Shown here piece after piece: positions 34,388-43,867 of a stretch of 57,741 nt of DNA. Under the pieces are notes generated by a model. That model worked only from the letters and a program-made list of their open reading frames with translations, did not search any database and was not told the origin of the DNA. The DNA comes from Planctomycetota bacterium (GTDB lineage: Bacteria; Planctomycetota; UBA1135; GCA-002686595): positions 1-57,741 of the forward strand of contig JAJDEW010000118.1 in assembly GCA_029259595.1 (NCBI GenBank). Direction: 5' to 3'. A program made the position numbers and the translations under genes. The stretch's first letter is position 1, and each line of letters starts with the position of its first letter.

Positions 34388-37300
34388 TCATTCGCTCCGC
34401 GCGCCGGCGAGGCGCGCGCGCGCTTCCTTGGCCGCAGGGCTCTGCGGGTGTTCTTCGAGCACCTCGCGATACTGGCGTTCGGCGCCCGCGCGATCGCCCT
34501 TCGCCTCGAGGCAGCGGCCGGCGGATACGAGCGCTTCGGCGACCTTGTCCGCGTGGCCGAAGAGCACGGCGACCTTGAGGAACTCCGAGAGTGCTTCCTC
34601 GATGCGACCTTCGGCTTCGTGCAAGCGCCCGAGCGAGAGCCGCGCCTCCGCGGCGAGCTCGCCCTGGTCGCGTTCGAGCACCCTGGCGAAGGCGCGGCGG
34701 GCGTCGTCGGTGCGCCGCAAGCCGGCAAGCGCCTTGCCACGCCAAAGCTCGGCCTCCACGCCGTTGGGGCCGCGCAGGAAAGCGGGATGCGTTTTTGCCA
34801 GCTCGCGCAGGAACCGCTCGGCTTCCGCGTAGCGCTCCAAGGCACCCAGGGCGAGGCCGCTGCGGAAGAGCGCCTTCGGGACGACCTCGTGCTGGGGGTG
34901 CTGTTCGAGCAGGGTCGCGAAGGCCTGCAAGGCGCGCTCGAGCTCGCCAGCTCGATAGCGCGCCTCGCCGAGCAGGAACAGGGCTTCGCCTGCCAAGTCG
35001 CTCTCGCCGTGTTCACGGACCAGACTCTCGAAGCGCTGGGCCGCGCGCTCGAGCTCGTTCTTCTCGAGGTGCGCGAAGCCGAGCTTGTAGAGCGCCTGCG
35101 CGGCGACGGGGCTGCCCTCGATCAGGGCGCGTTCGTAGAGCTCGGTGGCGGGCCGGACGTCGCCCGCCTCGAAGCGCGCCTCGGCCACGAAGAACGAAGC
35201 CTCCGCCGCGGCGGGGTCCTGCGGGCTCTCACGCTGGGCGACGCGCACCCGGGCCTCGGCCCGATCGACGTCGCCCTCCTCGAGCGCCAGGTAGGCGCCT
35301 TCGACCAGGACGCGTCGAGCGACCTCCTTCGTGTGCAGATTCGCGAGCAATTCGTCGAGAACACGCGTCCCGCGCGCCGGTTCGTTCGCTTCGCTCCACC
35401 CGGCGACGACGACGCGCGCGGATTCGAAGCGACGCGTGTCGTCGGTCGTGAGCGCGAGCAGCATGCGCCAGGCGCGTTCCGCCGCCTCGAGGTCGCCCCT
35501 GCGCCGCTCGACCCACACCGCGAGCTCCGCTGCCGAGGCGCGCAGCTCGGGCGCGACGGAGGCGTCGCTCAAGAGCGGCGCGAGCGCCTCGGCGGCGCGC
35601 GCATCGTCCTCGTCCTCGTACGAACACCAGGCCGAGCCGTAGCGCGCGCGCGGCGCCTCGGGAGCGTCGGGTTGGCGTTGCAAGAGGAGCGTGTAGCGTT
35701 CGAGCGCGGCCTTCCAACGACCGAGCTCCGAGAGGCGTTCTCCCAGGAGGAACAGGCCGGCCGGCGCGAGCTCGTGCTGCGCGTGCCGACGCACGAGGGC
35801 TTCGAGCGGCGCGAGCGCGGCTTCTCCGTCGCTCGCGAGCGCGAGTGCGTAGAGCACTTCGGCCTCCCGCTCCCCGCCCGAAAAGCGCGCGAGGTAGCTC
35901 TGCCAAGCCTCGCGGGCGCCCGCGCTGTCACCCGCGTCGAGGCGTGCGCGGCCGAGCAGGTGGAGCGCCTCCGACGCGTCGTCCTGGGCCAGCTCGCCGT
36001 CCTCGAGAACGCGCTCGAGACCGCGCGCGGCCTCTGCATGAGCGCCGCGCAGGTAGCGGCACCACGCCATCCTGACGGCGATGCGTGCGCGCTCCGCGTC
36101 GTCGCCCTGGCCCGCGAGCGCGCGGAAGACCTCTTCCGCCCGCTCCATGCGGCCTGCCTGGAAGTGGGCTTCGGCGACCAGCGCGCGCGCGTCGGTCGCA
36201 TGGGGGCTGGCAGGGTGCTCGGAGAGGACGCGTTCGGCGTAGCGCAAGGCGGCCTCCGCCTCACCGGCGTTCAGGGCCGCGACGGCCGCGGCATAGAGGG
36301 CGTAGTCGGAGCCCGAGCGCTCGAAGGCCCGGCGCGCTTCGTCCGTGCGTCCGAGCCGTTCGAGGAGCTCGCCGCGCGCGACGTGCAGGCGTGTGGCGAA
36401 CTCGCCGTCGGCGGAGGACGAGGAAACCGCGGCCTCCAAGGTGGCGAGGGCTTGCTCGTTCTGCCCCTGTTCCGCCTGCGCGCGGGAGAGCCAGTACAAG
36501 GCCTCGGGCTCGCGCTGAAGCTGTGCGTGCGTCAGGACGGCAGCGGCTGCGCGCGCGTCGCCCGCCAGCAAGCTCTCGACGCCCTGGTGGAGGCGTGCCT
36601 CGGAGACATGGCGGCTGTCCGGATGCTTGCGGACCAGCTCTTCGAAGAGGCGCGCGGCTTGCTCGTGCTCCCCGGCCGCCGCGCGTGCGAAGGCACGTCC
36701 GCGCAAGGCCGCGTCGGAGAATTCCGCGGCGCGTACGGTGCGGAAGACGGCCCGCGCCTCTTCCGGCCGCTCGAGCGAAAGCAAGGCCTCGCCGCAGAGC
36801 ACGCGCAACTCGTCGGAGCCCGTCGCGTCGCCGTGCCGCGCCAGGTATTCGCGCGCCCGCTCGACGGTCGCCTCGGGGTTTCCGGACTCGAAGGCGCACC
36901 ACGCGAGACCCCGTCGCGCGCCCGCCGCGTGATCGCCGTCGGGGGTCGCTGCGAGCACGCGCTCGTACCAGGTGCTGGCGGCTTCGAACTGGCCCGCGCG
37001 CAGCTCGGTCTCGCCGAGGAAGAAGGCTGCCGGAACGACGAGGTAGTCGCTCCCGGCGTCCGTGGTCGCGCGGAAGGCTCGCCGGGCGCGATCGACGGCG
37101 CCGCGCTCGAGCTCGCACTGGCCCAGGCGGAACAGGCATTCTGCGCGGTAGTCGAAGGCGCGCTCGTCGCTCAGGTCATCGAAGTGCGCACGCGCCTCGT
37201 CGCGGCGACCGAGCTCGAACAGCGCCGTGGCCAGGCGATAGCGGGCGAGCGCGGCTTTGGAGTGGCGCCGATGTTCGCGCAGGAAGCGTTCGCCTTCCTC

Positions 37301-37480
37301 GACGACGAGTTCGAGCAAGCCCTTCTCGGCCAGGCCCGCGAGGAAGCGGTAGGCCTCGTCCCCTTCGTCGGCAGCCGACGGCGTCGCGTGCAGCGCCGAG
37401 CTGGCCGTCGAGGCAGCGAAGGGGGGGTGCGGTGAACAGGCGACGGTGGGGAGGAGCACGACGAAAGACAAGAACGGCAT
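34388..37480 (-). CDS. Large exported TPR protein
   Basis: The 1030-residue protein has a signal sequence (about 1-20) with possible lipobox L-P-T-V-A-C. Almost all of the mature part is tandem tetratricopeptide helices, recognisable by repeated A-x-x-x-Y-x-x-A and L-G-x-A-x-x-x-x-G patterns and A-x-Y-R-L-A-T-A-L-F-E-L-G-R. The repeats resemble the YbgF/BamD-type outer-membrane-facing TPR proteins that accompany Tol/Exb systems. Position directly upstream of exbB/exbD suggests it is the scaffold of that system. AAGGA lies seven bases before ATG 37480. Confidence 0.85.
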   Translation of the reverse strand: MPFLSFVVLLPTVACSPHPPFAASTASSALHATPSAADEGDEAYRFLAGLAEKGLLELVVEEGERFLREHRRHSKAALARYRLATALFELGRRDEARAHFDDLSDERAFDYRAECLFRLGQCELERGAVDRARRAFRATTDAGSDYLVVPAAFFLGETELRAGQFEAASTWYERVLAATPDGDHAAGARRGLAWCAFESGNPEATVERAREYLARHGDATGSDELRVLCGEALLSLERPEEARAVFRTVRAAEFSDAALRGRAFARAAAGEHEQAARLFEELVRKHPDSRHVSEARLHQGVESLLAGDARAAAAVLTHAQLQREPEALYWLSRAQAEQGQNEQALATLEAAVSSSSADGEFATRLHVARGELLERLGRTDEARRAFERSGSDYALYAAAVAALNAGEAEAALRYAERVLSEHPASPHATDARALVAEAHFQAGRMERAEEVFRALAGQGDDAERARIAVRMAWCRYLRGAHAEAARGLERVLEDGELAQDDASEALHLLGRARLDAGDSAGAREAWQSYLARFSGGEREAEVLYALALASDGEAALAPLEALVRRHAQHELAPAGLFLLGERLSELGRWKAALERYTLLLQRQPDAPEAPRARYGSAWCSYEDEDDARAAEALAPLLSDASVAPELRASAAELAVWVERRRGDLEAAERAWRMLLALTTDDTRRFESARVVVAGWSEANEPARGTRVLDELLANLHTKEVARRVLVEGAYLALEEGDVDRAEARVRVAQRESPQDPAAAEASFFVAEARFEAGDVRPATELYERALIEGSPVAAQALYKLGFAHLEKNELERAAQRFESLVREHGESDLAGEALFLLGEARYRAGELERALQAFATLLEQHPQHEVVPKALFRSGLALGALERYAEAERFLRELAKTHPAFLRGPNGVEAELWRGKALAGLRRTDDARRAFARVLERDQGELAAEARLSLGRLHEAEGRIEEALSEFLKVAVLFGHADKVAEALVSAGRCLEAKGDRAGAERQYREVLEEHPQSPAAKEARARLAGARSE

Positions 37481-37688
37481 CGCGGGGTCCTTCTACGGTG
37501 TGGGGTGCGCGGGGGACGGATGTCGGGCCGAAGGGCGCGGGGCGACCCTTTTCGAGTGGCGGGGCCGGGCCGCGGGCCGTTCGAGCGAGTCGGTCCGAAC
37601 GACTGTCGAGGGAGCGTGGGCCGCGCCCCCTCGCGACCGAGCCGACGAAACCCTCTGGCGTCCGTCGGCGCGGTCGAGCGGGCCCGGA
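37481..37688. other. Gap without recognised features
   Basis: This 208-base gap separates two minus-strand genes. It is very GC-rich; I see no gene or repeat beyond the ribosome site of the downstream TPR gene. Confidence 0.5.
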
Positions 37689-39713
37689 TCAGCGCCCGCG
37701 GTCGAGGCTACGCAGCTCCTGGCGTAGCTCGCGTACAGCGTCGCGCAGGCTCTGCATCTCGCCGCGCATCCGGGACAAGAGCTCCGACATCTCGTCGAGC
37801 TCGGTCGCGTCCGGCCGGCGTCGGATCGGCGCAGGTGCCTCGCTGCCTGCGGGGCTCGGCGCACGGCGCGGAGCGCGTGCTTCGGGCGCGTCCAGGGCGT
37901 CGACGCGCAGGCCGGACGGGAAGGCGAGGTCGGGCAACGGCACGTCGAGCCCGTCGAGTTCGATCGCGGGGAAATCGAGCTCGCCGAACTCGATCGCGGG
38001 GAAATCGAGCTCGCCGAACTCGGGCACTTCGAGTTCCCCGAACTCGAGGTCGGGGCCATCGAAGCGCGGTCCCCGGGGCGTGCCGGGCCCGGCCGGCGGA
38101 GCGCTCGTCGGTCCGCCGGGACGCCCGGCCTCGGGGGAGAACGGCACGAGTTCGACGACAGCCCCGTTCTCCTGCAGGACGTAGGTGCCGGGCGCGCGCT
38201 TGGCGAGCTCGTCCAAGCGGAAGCGGCCGCTGGCGCCGTCGGGAGAGATCACGACGATTCCGTCGGCCTTCTTGCCGCGGCTTTCGACCTGGAAGCGGGT
38301 CGCACCGCGCGCATCGGCACGTCGACCTTCGAGCGGGCGGAGCTCGACCGACTGTCCGTCGTCGCGCAGGACGTAGCTGCCCGGATCGAGCTGCTCGAGG
38401 GACTTCCAGGTGGCTTTGCCCATGCCGCTCGGACCGACGATCGTGATCCCGTCCTGGCGATCGAGACGAAGGACGTAGGGCGCCTCGCCTGCTCCTTGCA
38501 CGCGCAGAGCGTTCGTTCCCCGCAGGCTCGGGAGGGCGCGGGGGGTCGCGGCCGCGGAAGGCGCCACGCGGGCGCTTTCCTCCGGGCGGAGTCCGGGCAG
38601 GGCGGGCGGCGCGGGTTCGACCTGGCGACGCAGCGAGCGCTCGTTGGCTCGTTCGGCTTCGATGCGTCGTAGCTCACTTTCCAGCTCGCGGATGCGCGCC
38701 TCGACCGAACGCATGCCGTCCTGGGGCAGGACGGAAGAGATCAGGGACAGGGACGCGCGCTCGAGCGCGTGCTGACGAAGCTCGTCGTTGTTGCGCAGGG
38801 CGACGACGACGGCGTCGCGTGCGGCTTGCACGGCGGCATCCCGCTGCACGCTCCGCTTGTCGAAGCGGCCGCCCTGGCTCTCGACGTAGCTCGCGAGGAT
38901 GGCTTCGGCGTGCTCCTCTTCCGGGCTGGCTTCCTCGGAGCGGACCGAACGAGCGGTGTTCGAGTCGCGCTGGCGTTCGCGCTCCCGTTGCTCGAGCTCG
39001 CGCTCGAGCTCTTCGCGAACCCGTCGGTGCTCCTGACGCAGCAAGGCGTCGCGCTGTTCGAGCTCCTTCTTGCGACGCTCCGTCTCGCGCTCGAGCTCGC
39101 GACAGATGCGCTCACATTCCTGCTCTCGGCGCTCGGCCTCCTGATCGAGTTCGCGCTCCCGGGTCTCGACGTCCCGTTCCAGGGCCGAGAGCTCGGACCT
39201 CAAGCGGCGTTCGATTTCCTCGGCCTGCTTTTCGACGTCGCGCTCGCGGCGTTCCTTCTCGCGGACGAGCAAGCGCAGCTCCTTGGCCAGCTCCTTCTCC
39301 CGGCGGGCGATCTCGCGCTCGAGTTCACGCTCGTGTTCCTCTTCCGATCGCTCCAGCGCGGCGAGCTCGCGTTCGAACTCCTGTTCCTGGCGGGCGAGCT
39401 CGCGCTCCCACTCTTGCTCGAAGCGCTCGACGTCGATGTCCACGTCCTCGGGGCCCCGGCCGACGACGCGCAGGGTCGCGCTGGCGAATTCCAGGCCGTT
39501 CTCGGTACGGGGGGCGCGTAGGCGGGCGAGCTCGGCTTCGAAGCGCTCGGCCAAGCAAGCGCCGCAGGATGGACGCGAACGCCCGTCTGCGGGGTGTTCG
39601 TGGGAGCGAACGAGCGCCTCCTGGGGGACGCCGCCGCAGTTCTCTTGGGCGGCTGGCGACACGGAGGACAGGAGGCCGAGCGTGAGGGCGAGAAGTTTCG
39701 TTGTGGATCGCAT
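37689..39713 (-). CDS. Exported coiled-coil protein of unknown function
   Basis: I do not recognise a family for this 674-residue protein. A signal peptide (about 1-22) is followed by a C-G-A-C element and then a very long Glu/Arg-rich coiled coil (about 80-260) built of E-R-E-L-E-R-type heptads. The later part has two copies of a segment with D-G-I-V/T-I-V-x-P-x-G, each followed by L-D-x-L-x-x-G-x-Y-V-L-x-E/D-D/N-G and a V-E-L line. These look like paired small beta domains. A perfect 30-base duplication (37961-38020) repeats F-G-E-L-D-F-P-A-I-E. A final coiled coil ends the protein. It lies 37 bases after the M56 gene and is probably co-transcribed with it. Confidence 0.7.
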   Translation of the reverse strand: MRSTTKLLALTLGLLSSVSPAAQENCGGVPQEALVRSHEHPADGRSRPSCGACLAERFEAELARLRAPRTENGLEFASATLRVVGRGPEDVDIDVERFEQEWERELARQEQEFERELAALERSEEEHERELEREIARREKELAKELRLLVREKERRERDVEKQAEEIERRLRSELSALERDVETRERELDQEAERREQECERICRELERETERRKKELEQRDALLRQEHRRVREELERELEQRERERQRDSNTARSVRSEEASPEEEHAEAILASYVESQGGRFDKRSVQRDAAVQAARDAVVVALRNNDELRQHALERASLSLISSVLPQDGMRSVEARIRELESELRRIEAERANERSLRRQVEPAPPALPGLRPEESARVAPSAAATPRALPSLRGTNALRVQGAGEAPYVLRLDRQDGITIVGPSGMGKATWKSLEQLDPGSYVLRDDGQSVELRPLEGRRADARGATRFQVESRGKKADGIVVISPDGASGRFRLDELAKRAPGTYVLQENGAVVELVPFSPEAGRPGGPTSAPPAGPGTPRGPRFDGPDLEFGELEVPEFGELDFPAIEFGELDFPAIELDGLDVPLPDLAFPSGLRVDALDAPEARAPRRAPSPAGSEAPAPIRRRPDATELDEMSELLSRMRGEMQSLRDAVRELRQELRSLDRGR
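37961..38020 (-). repeat. Perfect tandem duplication, 2 x 30 bp
   Basis: The unit at 37961-37990 is repeated exactly at 37991-38020, in frame, giving two copies of the ten-residue F-G-E-L-D-F-P-A-I-E motif. Related degenerate units flank it (F-G-E-L-E-V-P and L-D-G-L-D-V-P). Exact identity suggests recent slippage. Confidence 0.85.
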
Positions 39714-39750
39714 GGTGGATCGTTGTGCGCTGGACCGGGGCGGACGGGGA

Positions 39751-41742
39751 TCAGGGAGACGGTGCGTCGGCGAGCGTCGCTTCGACGGAGCGGGCCTGGG
39801 CCCGGAGCGCATCGAGACGGCGTTCGATCTCGTCGACCGTGGATTGCAGAGAAGCGGGCAGGGGGAGCTCACGCAGCTCTTCACGCAGAGCGAGGGACTC
39901 CGTGTCGAGGGCGGCGAGCTCGGCTCGGAAGCGCTCGAGCTCGTTGCGCAAGCGCGAACGCTCGAGGGTGTCGTCCGGGGTCCCGAGGACTCCCCGGACT
40001 TCCGCGCGTCCGAGCGCGGGCTCCTGGGCCAACTCGGGAGCCCGTTGCAGGGCGGGGAACGGGCGGGGGCGCGGGTCCCGCGCGCGAGCAGGGAGAGCTT
40101 CCGGGCGAGCGGCGCGTGCGGGCTGCTGTCCGAGCCGTGCGTCCGGCGCGCCCAGAGCGGCCGTCGGGTCGCTCGCTGGCAGCGCCCAGACCCGCGCCGC
40201 GGGCGAGGTCGCCGCCTCGGTGTCGTTCGCTCCTGTCGAGTGCACGACCGCGAGACCGACTCCCGGTGCGGCGGCAGCGACGCTGGCCAGAGCCAGCCCA
40301 CCGAGCGGGAGAACGAGCCAGGACCGCCGTTGTTCGAAGCGAGCGTCGTCGACGAGCAAGCGCTCGACGCGCACGGCCAGGCGCGAGGGACGCGCGGCCA
40401 TCGAAGCGACCGGCACGCTGCGCGGCGGGGGCGCGACGAGCCAGCCGGCGATCTCGGTCAGGGTGCTCGCGAGCGCGATGCGGCGTCCGGTCCAGCGCAC
40501 GGCCTGGTCGTCGCAGGCCAGTTCGGCGGCGTCGCGCAGCTCGCGGTGCGCCAAGCGGTTCAAGGGCTGGAAGAAGAAGACGCGCTCGAGCAGGTGGAAG
40601 GCCGAGAACCACAGCGGATCGCACCGGACCGCGTGCGCGAGCTCGTGGGCCAGCATGCACTCCTGTTCGTCTTCGGCCAGCTCGGTCAGGGCGCGCACCG
40701 GCAGGCAGATCTCACGGCGTACGAACCCGAAGGCGACCGGTGAACCGAGCTTGTCGCTCGTCGAGAGCCGCACGCGTCCTCGAACGTTCGCGCGCCGGCA
40801 GAGCTCGGACAACATGCCGGCCAGCGGACCCCGGTTGAGCGGTCGTCGATCCCGGAGCGTGAGCTGCACCGCGAGCGTGCGCAGACCGAAGGCGATCCAG
40901 GCCAGTGCGGCCAGCGCTCCCCAGACCCAGACCAGGCCGCGCACGATTCCCAGGGGGGTGCGCAGGGCCGCGAGCCAGCCAACGGGAGCCGCCTGAAGCG
41001 ACGCGGGCAGGGCGGAGTTCGTCGTAGAGCGCGCGTCGCTTGCGGGGGAAGCGGGAGCGAAAGCCTCCGGCGGGTCGACCGTGTGCGTCGCTCCGCGGGC
41101 AGGCTCGACGAGTCGCTGTGGCTCTGGCCAGGCTGGAACGGAGGGCGCAGACCGCGGCGTCTCGGTCGAGTCGAGGGGCGCGCGGCGAGCGACGGCTTCG
41201 GCCGGGGAGGCCTCCTGCTCGTCGAGGGCCGCGGTGCGCGCCGTGTGCAGGGGAGCCGGCGCCGCGCGCTCGTCGAGATTGCGGTGGTCTCGCGCGTCGG
41301 AGCGGGCGGGCGCGCGGCGCGGCGTCGCGGAGCGCGAACGCGAGGCTGGTGCGCTTCCTGGGGATGCCGGGGGAGACGCCGAGGCGGATGTCGAGTCGGG
41401 TGTCGAGCCCACGGGCTCGGACAGGTTCCATGGGGGCGGCGCGCTCAGGCTGCCGGTGGCGAGCGTCCCGGGCTCGAGAAGCGCTTCGCGCGCGAGCTCG
41501 GCCTGGGGAGCCGTGTCCTGCAGGGCGAGCCGGCCGATCAAGGGCGTCCAGCCGAGGGCCGTCTGGGCCGTCGTCGTCGCCAGGCCGGCGACGAGTCCGA
41601 AGCGCCACAGACGTTCGCGGGTCGTCGGGCGACCCTCGCGCCTGCGCAGGAAGAGAGCGAGCGTGCCGAGGACGAGCGTGCTGTGGACGGCGTAGGTGGC
41701 GAGGAAGGCGCCGAGCCGCAGGGCGAGGGGTTCGGGGCTCAT
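39751..41742 (-). CDS. M56-family (BlaR1-like) membrane metallopeptidase
   Basis: The 663-residue protein has N-terminal membrane helices (about 8-30 and 45-65), then a long Ser/Ala/Pro-rich linker (about 75-240) and further helices (about 250-295). The zinc peptidase core is L-A-H-E-L-A-H (H366, E367, H370), with the third ligand in E-L-A-C-D-D-Q-A (about 403). BlaR1-like proteins sense an envelope signal and inactivate the partner BlaI repressor by proteolysis. Instead of a penicillin-binding sensor, the C-terminus is a short coiled coil (about 600-660). It overlaps blaI by four bases (ATGA). Confidence 0.9.
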   Translation of the reverse strand: MSPEPLALRLGAFLATYAVHSTLVLGTLALFLRRREGRPTTRERLWRFGLVAGLATTTAQTALGWTPLIGRLALQDTAPQAELAREALLEPGTLATGSLSAPPPWNLSEPVGSTPDSTSASASPPASPGSAPASRSRSATPRRAPARSDARDHRNLDERAAPAPLHTARTAALDEQEASPAEAVARRAPLDSTETPRSAPSVPAWPEPQRLVEPARGATHTVDPPEAFAPASPASDARSTTNSALPASLQAAPVGWLAALRTPLGIVRGLVWVWGALAALAWIAFGLRTLAVQLTLRDRRPLNRGPLAGMLSELCRRANVRGRVRLSTSDKLGSPVAFGFVRREICLPVRALTELAEDEQECMLAHELAHAVRCDPLWFSAFHLLERVFFFQPLNRLAHRELRDAAELACDDQAVRWTGRRIALASTLTEIAGWLVAPPPRSVPVASMAARPSRLAVRVERLLVDDARFEQRRSWLVLPLGGLALASVAAAAPGVGLAVVHSTGANDTEAATSPAARVWALPASDPTAALGAPDARLGQQPARAARPEALPARARDPRPRPFPALQRAPELAQEPALGRAEVRGVLGTPDDTLERSRLRNELERFRAELAALDTESLALREELRELPLPASLQSTVDEIERRLDALRAQARSVEATLADAPSP

Positions 41743-42131
41743 TCCGGGGCTCCCTTGCGGCGCTTCTTCACCAGCTCGCGCAGCCGCGCGAGCTCACCGG
41801 AATCGATCTCTTGCTCGCTGATCAAGTGGTCGACGAGGGCCGTGACGCTGCCCTCGAAGAAGCGCTCGGTCATCTCGGCCACGACGGAGCGGGTGACCTC
41901 GGCCTCGCTCACCGTGGGGCGGTAGACGTAGTGGCGGGCGACCGAGCGGTGCGCGACGATGCCCTTGCGCTCCATCTTGGTGAGCATGGTCGCGATCGTG
42001 GTGAGCGCACGGGCGCGACCGCCCTCCTGGCCCAGGGCGGCGTGCACCTCGGAAACCGTGGCCTCTTCGGCGTCCCAGAGGACGCGCATGATCGCGTGCT
42101 GGAGATCTCCCAGGCGGTGGGACGGTTCCAA
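41739..42131 (-). CDS. blaI: BlaI/MecI/CopY-family transcriptional repressor
   Basis: The 130-residue protein has the family winged helix (about 8-75), including L-G-D-L-Q-H-A-I-M-R-V-L-W, T-I-A-T-M-L-T-K-M-E-R-K-G and the wing V-Y-R-P-T-V-S. A C-terminal dimerisation helix region (about 80-125) follows. Such repressors bind dyads in their own promoter and are removed through the cognate M56 protease, encoded directly downstream. The start is TTG 42131; no ATG fits the conserved opening. A dyad 45 bases upstream is a candidate operator. Confidence 0.92.
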   Translation of the reverse strand: MEPSHRLGDLQHAIMRVLWDAEEATVSEVHAALGQEGGRARALTTIATMLTKMERKGIVAHRSVARHYVYRPTVSEAEVTRSVVAEMTERFFEGSVTALVDHLISEQEIDSGELARLRELVKKRRKGAPE

Positions 42132-42175
42132 GGGGAGGACCTTCGGAAAGGGGTTTCGAGCGGAGTGCCGGGCCG

Positions 42176-42192
42176 ACTACGACCGGGGTAGT
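42176..42192. promoter_or_regulatory. Candidate BlaI operator
   Basis: ACTAC (42176-42180) and GTAGT (42188-42192) form an inverted repeat around seven bases. It lies 45 bases before the blaI start, in the only sizeable gap of this operon. Known BlaI-type operators are TACA/TGTA or TACTA-like dyads, so the content fits loosely. Binding is inferred. Confidence 0.45.
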
Positions 42193-42307
42193 AGTACGAG
42201 CACTCGCGGAACCTGTTTCCGATGCGCCTTGCGAAAGCGGGGTGTCCGTGCGCAAGTCCGCACGGATCAGGACCTTGTGAAAGCGCGGAGGCGCGACGGG
42301 GCGCGTT

Positions 42308-43471
42308 TCAGCGGTCGGTCGCGCGCAACTCGACGCCGTCGGGCGTCGGTCGCAGGTCGAAGTCGGTCGCCGATCCGTCCAGTGGACGCGCGACGACTTC
42401 GAGCGGGCCGGAGAAGCTCGCCTTGAGGTGCCCCTCGGCGTCGGTGCGCTTGCCCCAGCTCCAGCTCTGGGTGGCCTCCGAAAAGAGCCACACACGGGCC
42501 TTGAGGGCCTCGTTCTCGCGGCCGGCCACGCGGATACCGACGGACTCGCCTTGGGACAGGCGCAGGTGCAGGTCCTCGTCGGTGCGCAGCGGCTCGAGCG
42601 CGAGCGTCTCCGCCAGGAAGCCGCCCTGGGGGTCGATCACGCGCAGGATGGCGGTTCCCTCGTCGTCGAGCGGCCCGATCGTCTCGAAGCTGCCGTCGGC
42701 GCCGGTGCGCTCGTAGCCGTTCCACTGCCAGTCACCGGGGCTGCGCTCGTCCCACGAGCTCACCAGGATGCTGTCGAGCGGGACGTCGTCGGGGTCGGTC
42801 ACCCGTCCTCGGATCGGTTTGCCGTCGGGCAGGACGAAGCGAAAGCTCTCTCCGGCCTGCGGCTCGATCTCGAAGCGCCATTCGGCCAAGACGTCGCGAT
42901 CCAGGGCCAGGACGGCCAGGTGGGTGCGCGGCGGCACCACGAGCGAGGCGCGGCCGGCTTCATCGGTCAGGGTCCGGACGACGACGTGCGTGTCCTCGCC
43001 CCCGTGGCCCGCGCCGCGCTCACCGTCGGGTGCATAGGCCCGGACCTCGGCGAACGCGAGCGGCTCGCCATGGACGTCGAGGGCCTCGACTTCGACCGGC
43101 ACGCCCGGGAGGAGCTCGATCGAGACCTCCTGCTGAAGGGCGCCCGGGCGGTCGAGGGCCCAGGCTCCGAAGAGCCCGGTCTCGGCCTCGGGGCGCGCGA
43201 AGAGATGGAAGGACCAGGGCGCGCGATCGAAGGCGAAGCGCCCTTCGGCGTCGGTCTTGGTCGATTCGACGAAGGCCAAGGCCTCGCCGTGGAACAGCGC
43301 CACGAGGACGCCACCGACGGGGGCGCCGTCGGCGGTTCGGACGAAGCCGGCCACCTCGCCCACGGGGCCGCCGTCGACGGTCAGGCCGGGCAGACCGGTG
43401 AAGGCCAGGGTCGTCAAGCCGGTGACGAAGAGGGCGGCCTGCCCCAGCGAAAGTCGGGAGGAACGGGTCAT
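42308..43471 (-). CDS. Exported protein with carboxypeptidase-regulatory-like domains
   Basis: The 387-residue protein has an N-terminal hydrophobic segment (about 9-30) and three or four regulatory-like beta-sandwich modules. Strand-turn signatures are G-F-V-R-T-A-D-G-A-P-V-G-G-V, T-D-A-E-G-R-F-A-F, G-R-V-T-D-P-D-D-V-P-L and T-G-A-D-G-S-F-E-T. It belongs to the same broad group as 8470-9636 and 9699-12281. No catalytic site is visible; an envelope or extracellular binding role is inferred. It is translationally coupled to the small gene upstream by a four-base overlap (ATGA). Confidence 0.75.
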   Translation of the reverse strand: MTRSSRLSLGQAALFVTGLTTLAFTGLPGLTVDGGPVGEVAGFVRTADGAPVGGVLVALFHGEALAFVESTKTDAEGRFAFDRAPWSFHLFARPEAETGLFGAWALDRPGALQQEVSIELLPGVPVEVEALDVHGEPLAFAEVRAYAPDGERGAGHGGEDTHVVVRTLTDEAGRASLVVPPRTHLAVLALDRDVLAEWRFEIEPQAGESFRFVLPDGKPIRGRVTDPDDVPLDSILVSSWDERSPGDWQWNGYERTGADGSFETIGPLDDEGTAILRVIDPQGGFLAETLALEPLRTDEDLHLRLSQGESVGIRVAGRENEALKARVWLFSEATQSWSWGKRTDAEGHLKASFSGPLEVVARPLDGSATDFDLRPTPDGVELRATDR

Positions 43472-43695
43472 CGCACGTCGTCTTCCAGCGCGAGCAGGGA
43501 GCTCTCGAGGTCGCCGAGCATGACCGCGGTGCGCTCCGCCAGGATGAGCTCTTCCTCGAGCCAGGCCCGTTGCAGGGCATCGTCGAGGTCGCTCGACGGG
43601 GGCGCCTCGGGGGCCGGCTTCGGGTGGGTGGCGGGCAGGGTCGCACCGCAGAGGGCGCAGCCGAGCAGGGCGAGGGCGAAGGATTTTCCGGTCAT
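43468..43695 (-). CDS. Small exported acidic protein
   Basis: The 75-residue product starting M-T-G-K-S-F-A-L has a signal sequence with a possible lipobox (L-L-G-C or L-C-G-A) and then an acidic helical region with A-L-Q-R-A-W-L-E-E-E-L and L-G-D-L-E-S-S-L-L-A-L-E-D-D. No family is recognised. Its four-base overlap with the downstream exported protein supports it as a real gene and suggests the two function together. An extended frame to 43983 exists, but the signal peptide favours 43695. Confidence 0.6.
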   Translation of the reverse strand: MTGKSFALALLGCALCGATLPATHPKPAPEAPPSSDLDDALQRAWLEEELILAERTAVMLGDLESSLLALEDDVR

Positions 43696-43853
43696 CGGGG
43701 TTCGGTGGCGCCCGTTGCGCGGACGTCCACCGAATCTTCGGGCGCCGCAGCGGCGATCTTGAGCACCGTGCCCATTCCTCCCCGCTTTCGGGCCCGCTCG
43801 ACCGCGGCCCCCGACTCCCGCCTGCCGCGTTGTGTGTCCTGACCGGGCCTGGC

Positions 43854-43859
43854 TAAGGT
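43854..43859 (+). promoter_or_regulatory. -10-like TAAGGT, leaderless start
   Basis: TAAGGT is followed by eight bases and the ATG at 43868. There is no Shine-Dalgarno. It lies in the divergent gap (43696-43867) between the small exported protein and the tricorn-like protease. Confidence 0.45.
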
Positions 43860-43867
43860 GTCCGGCC

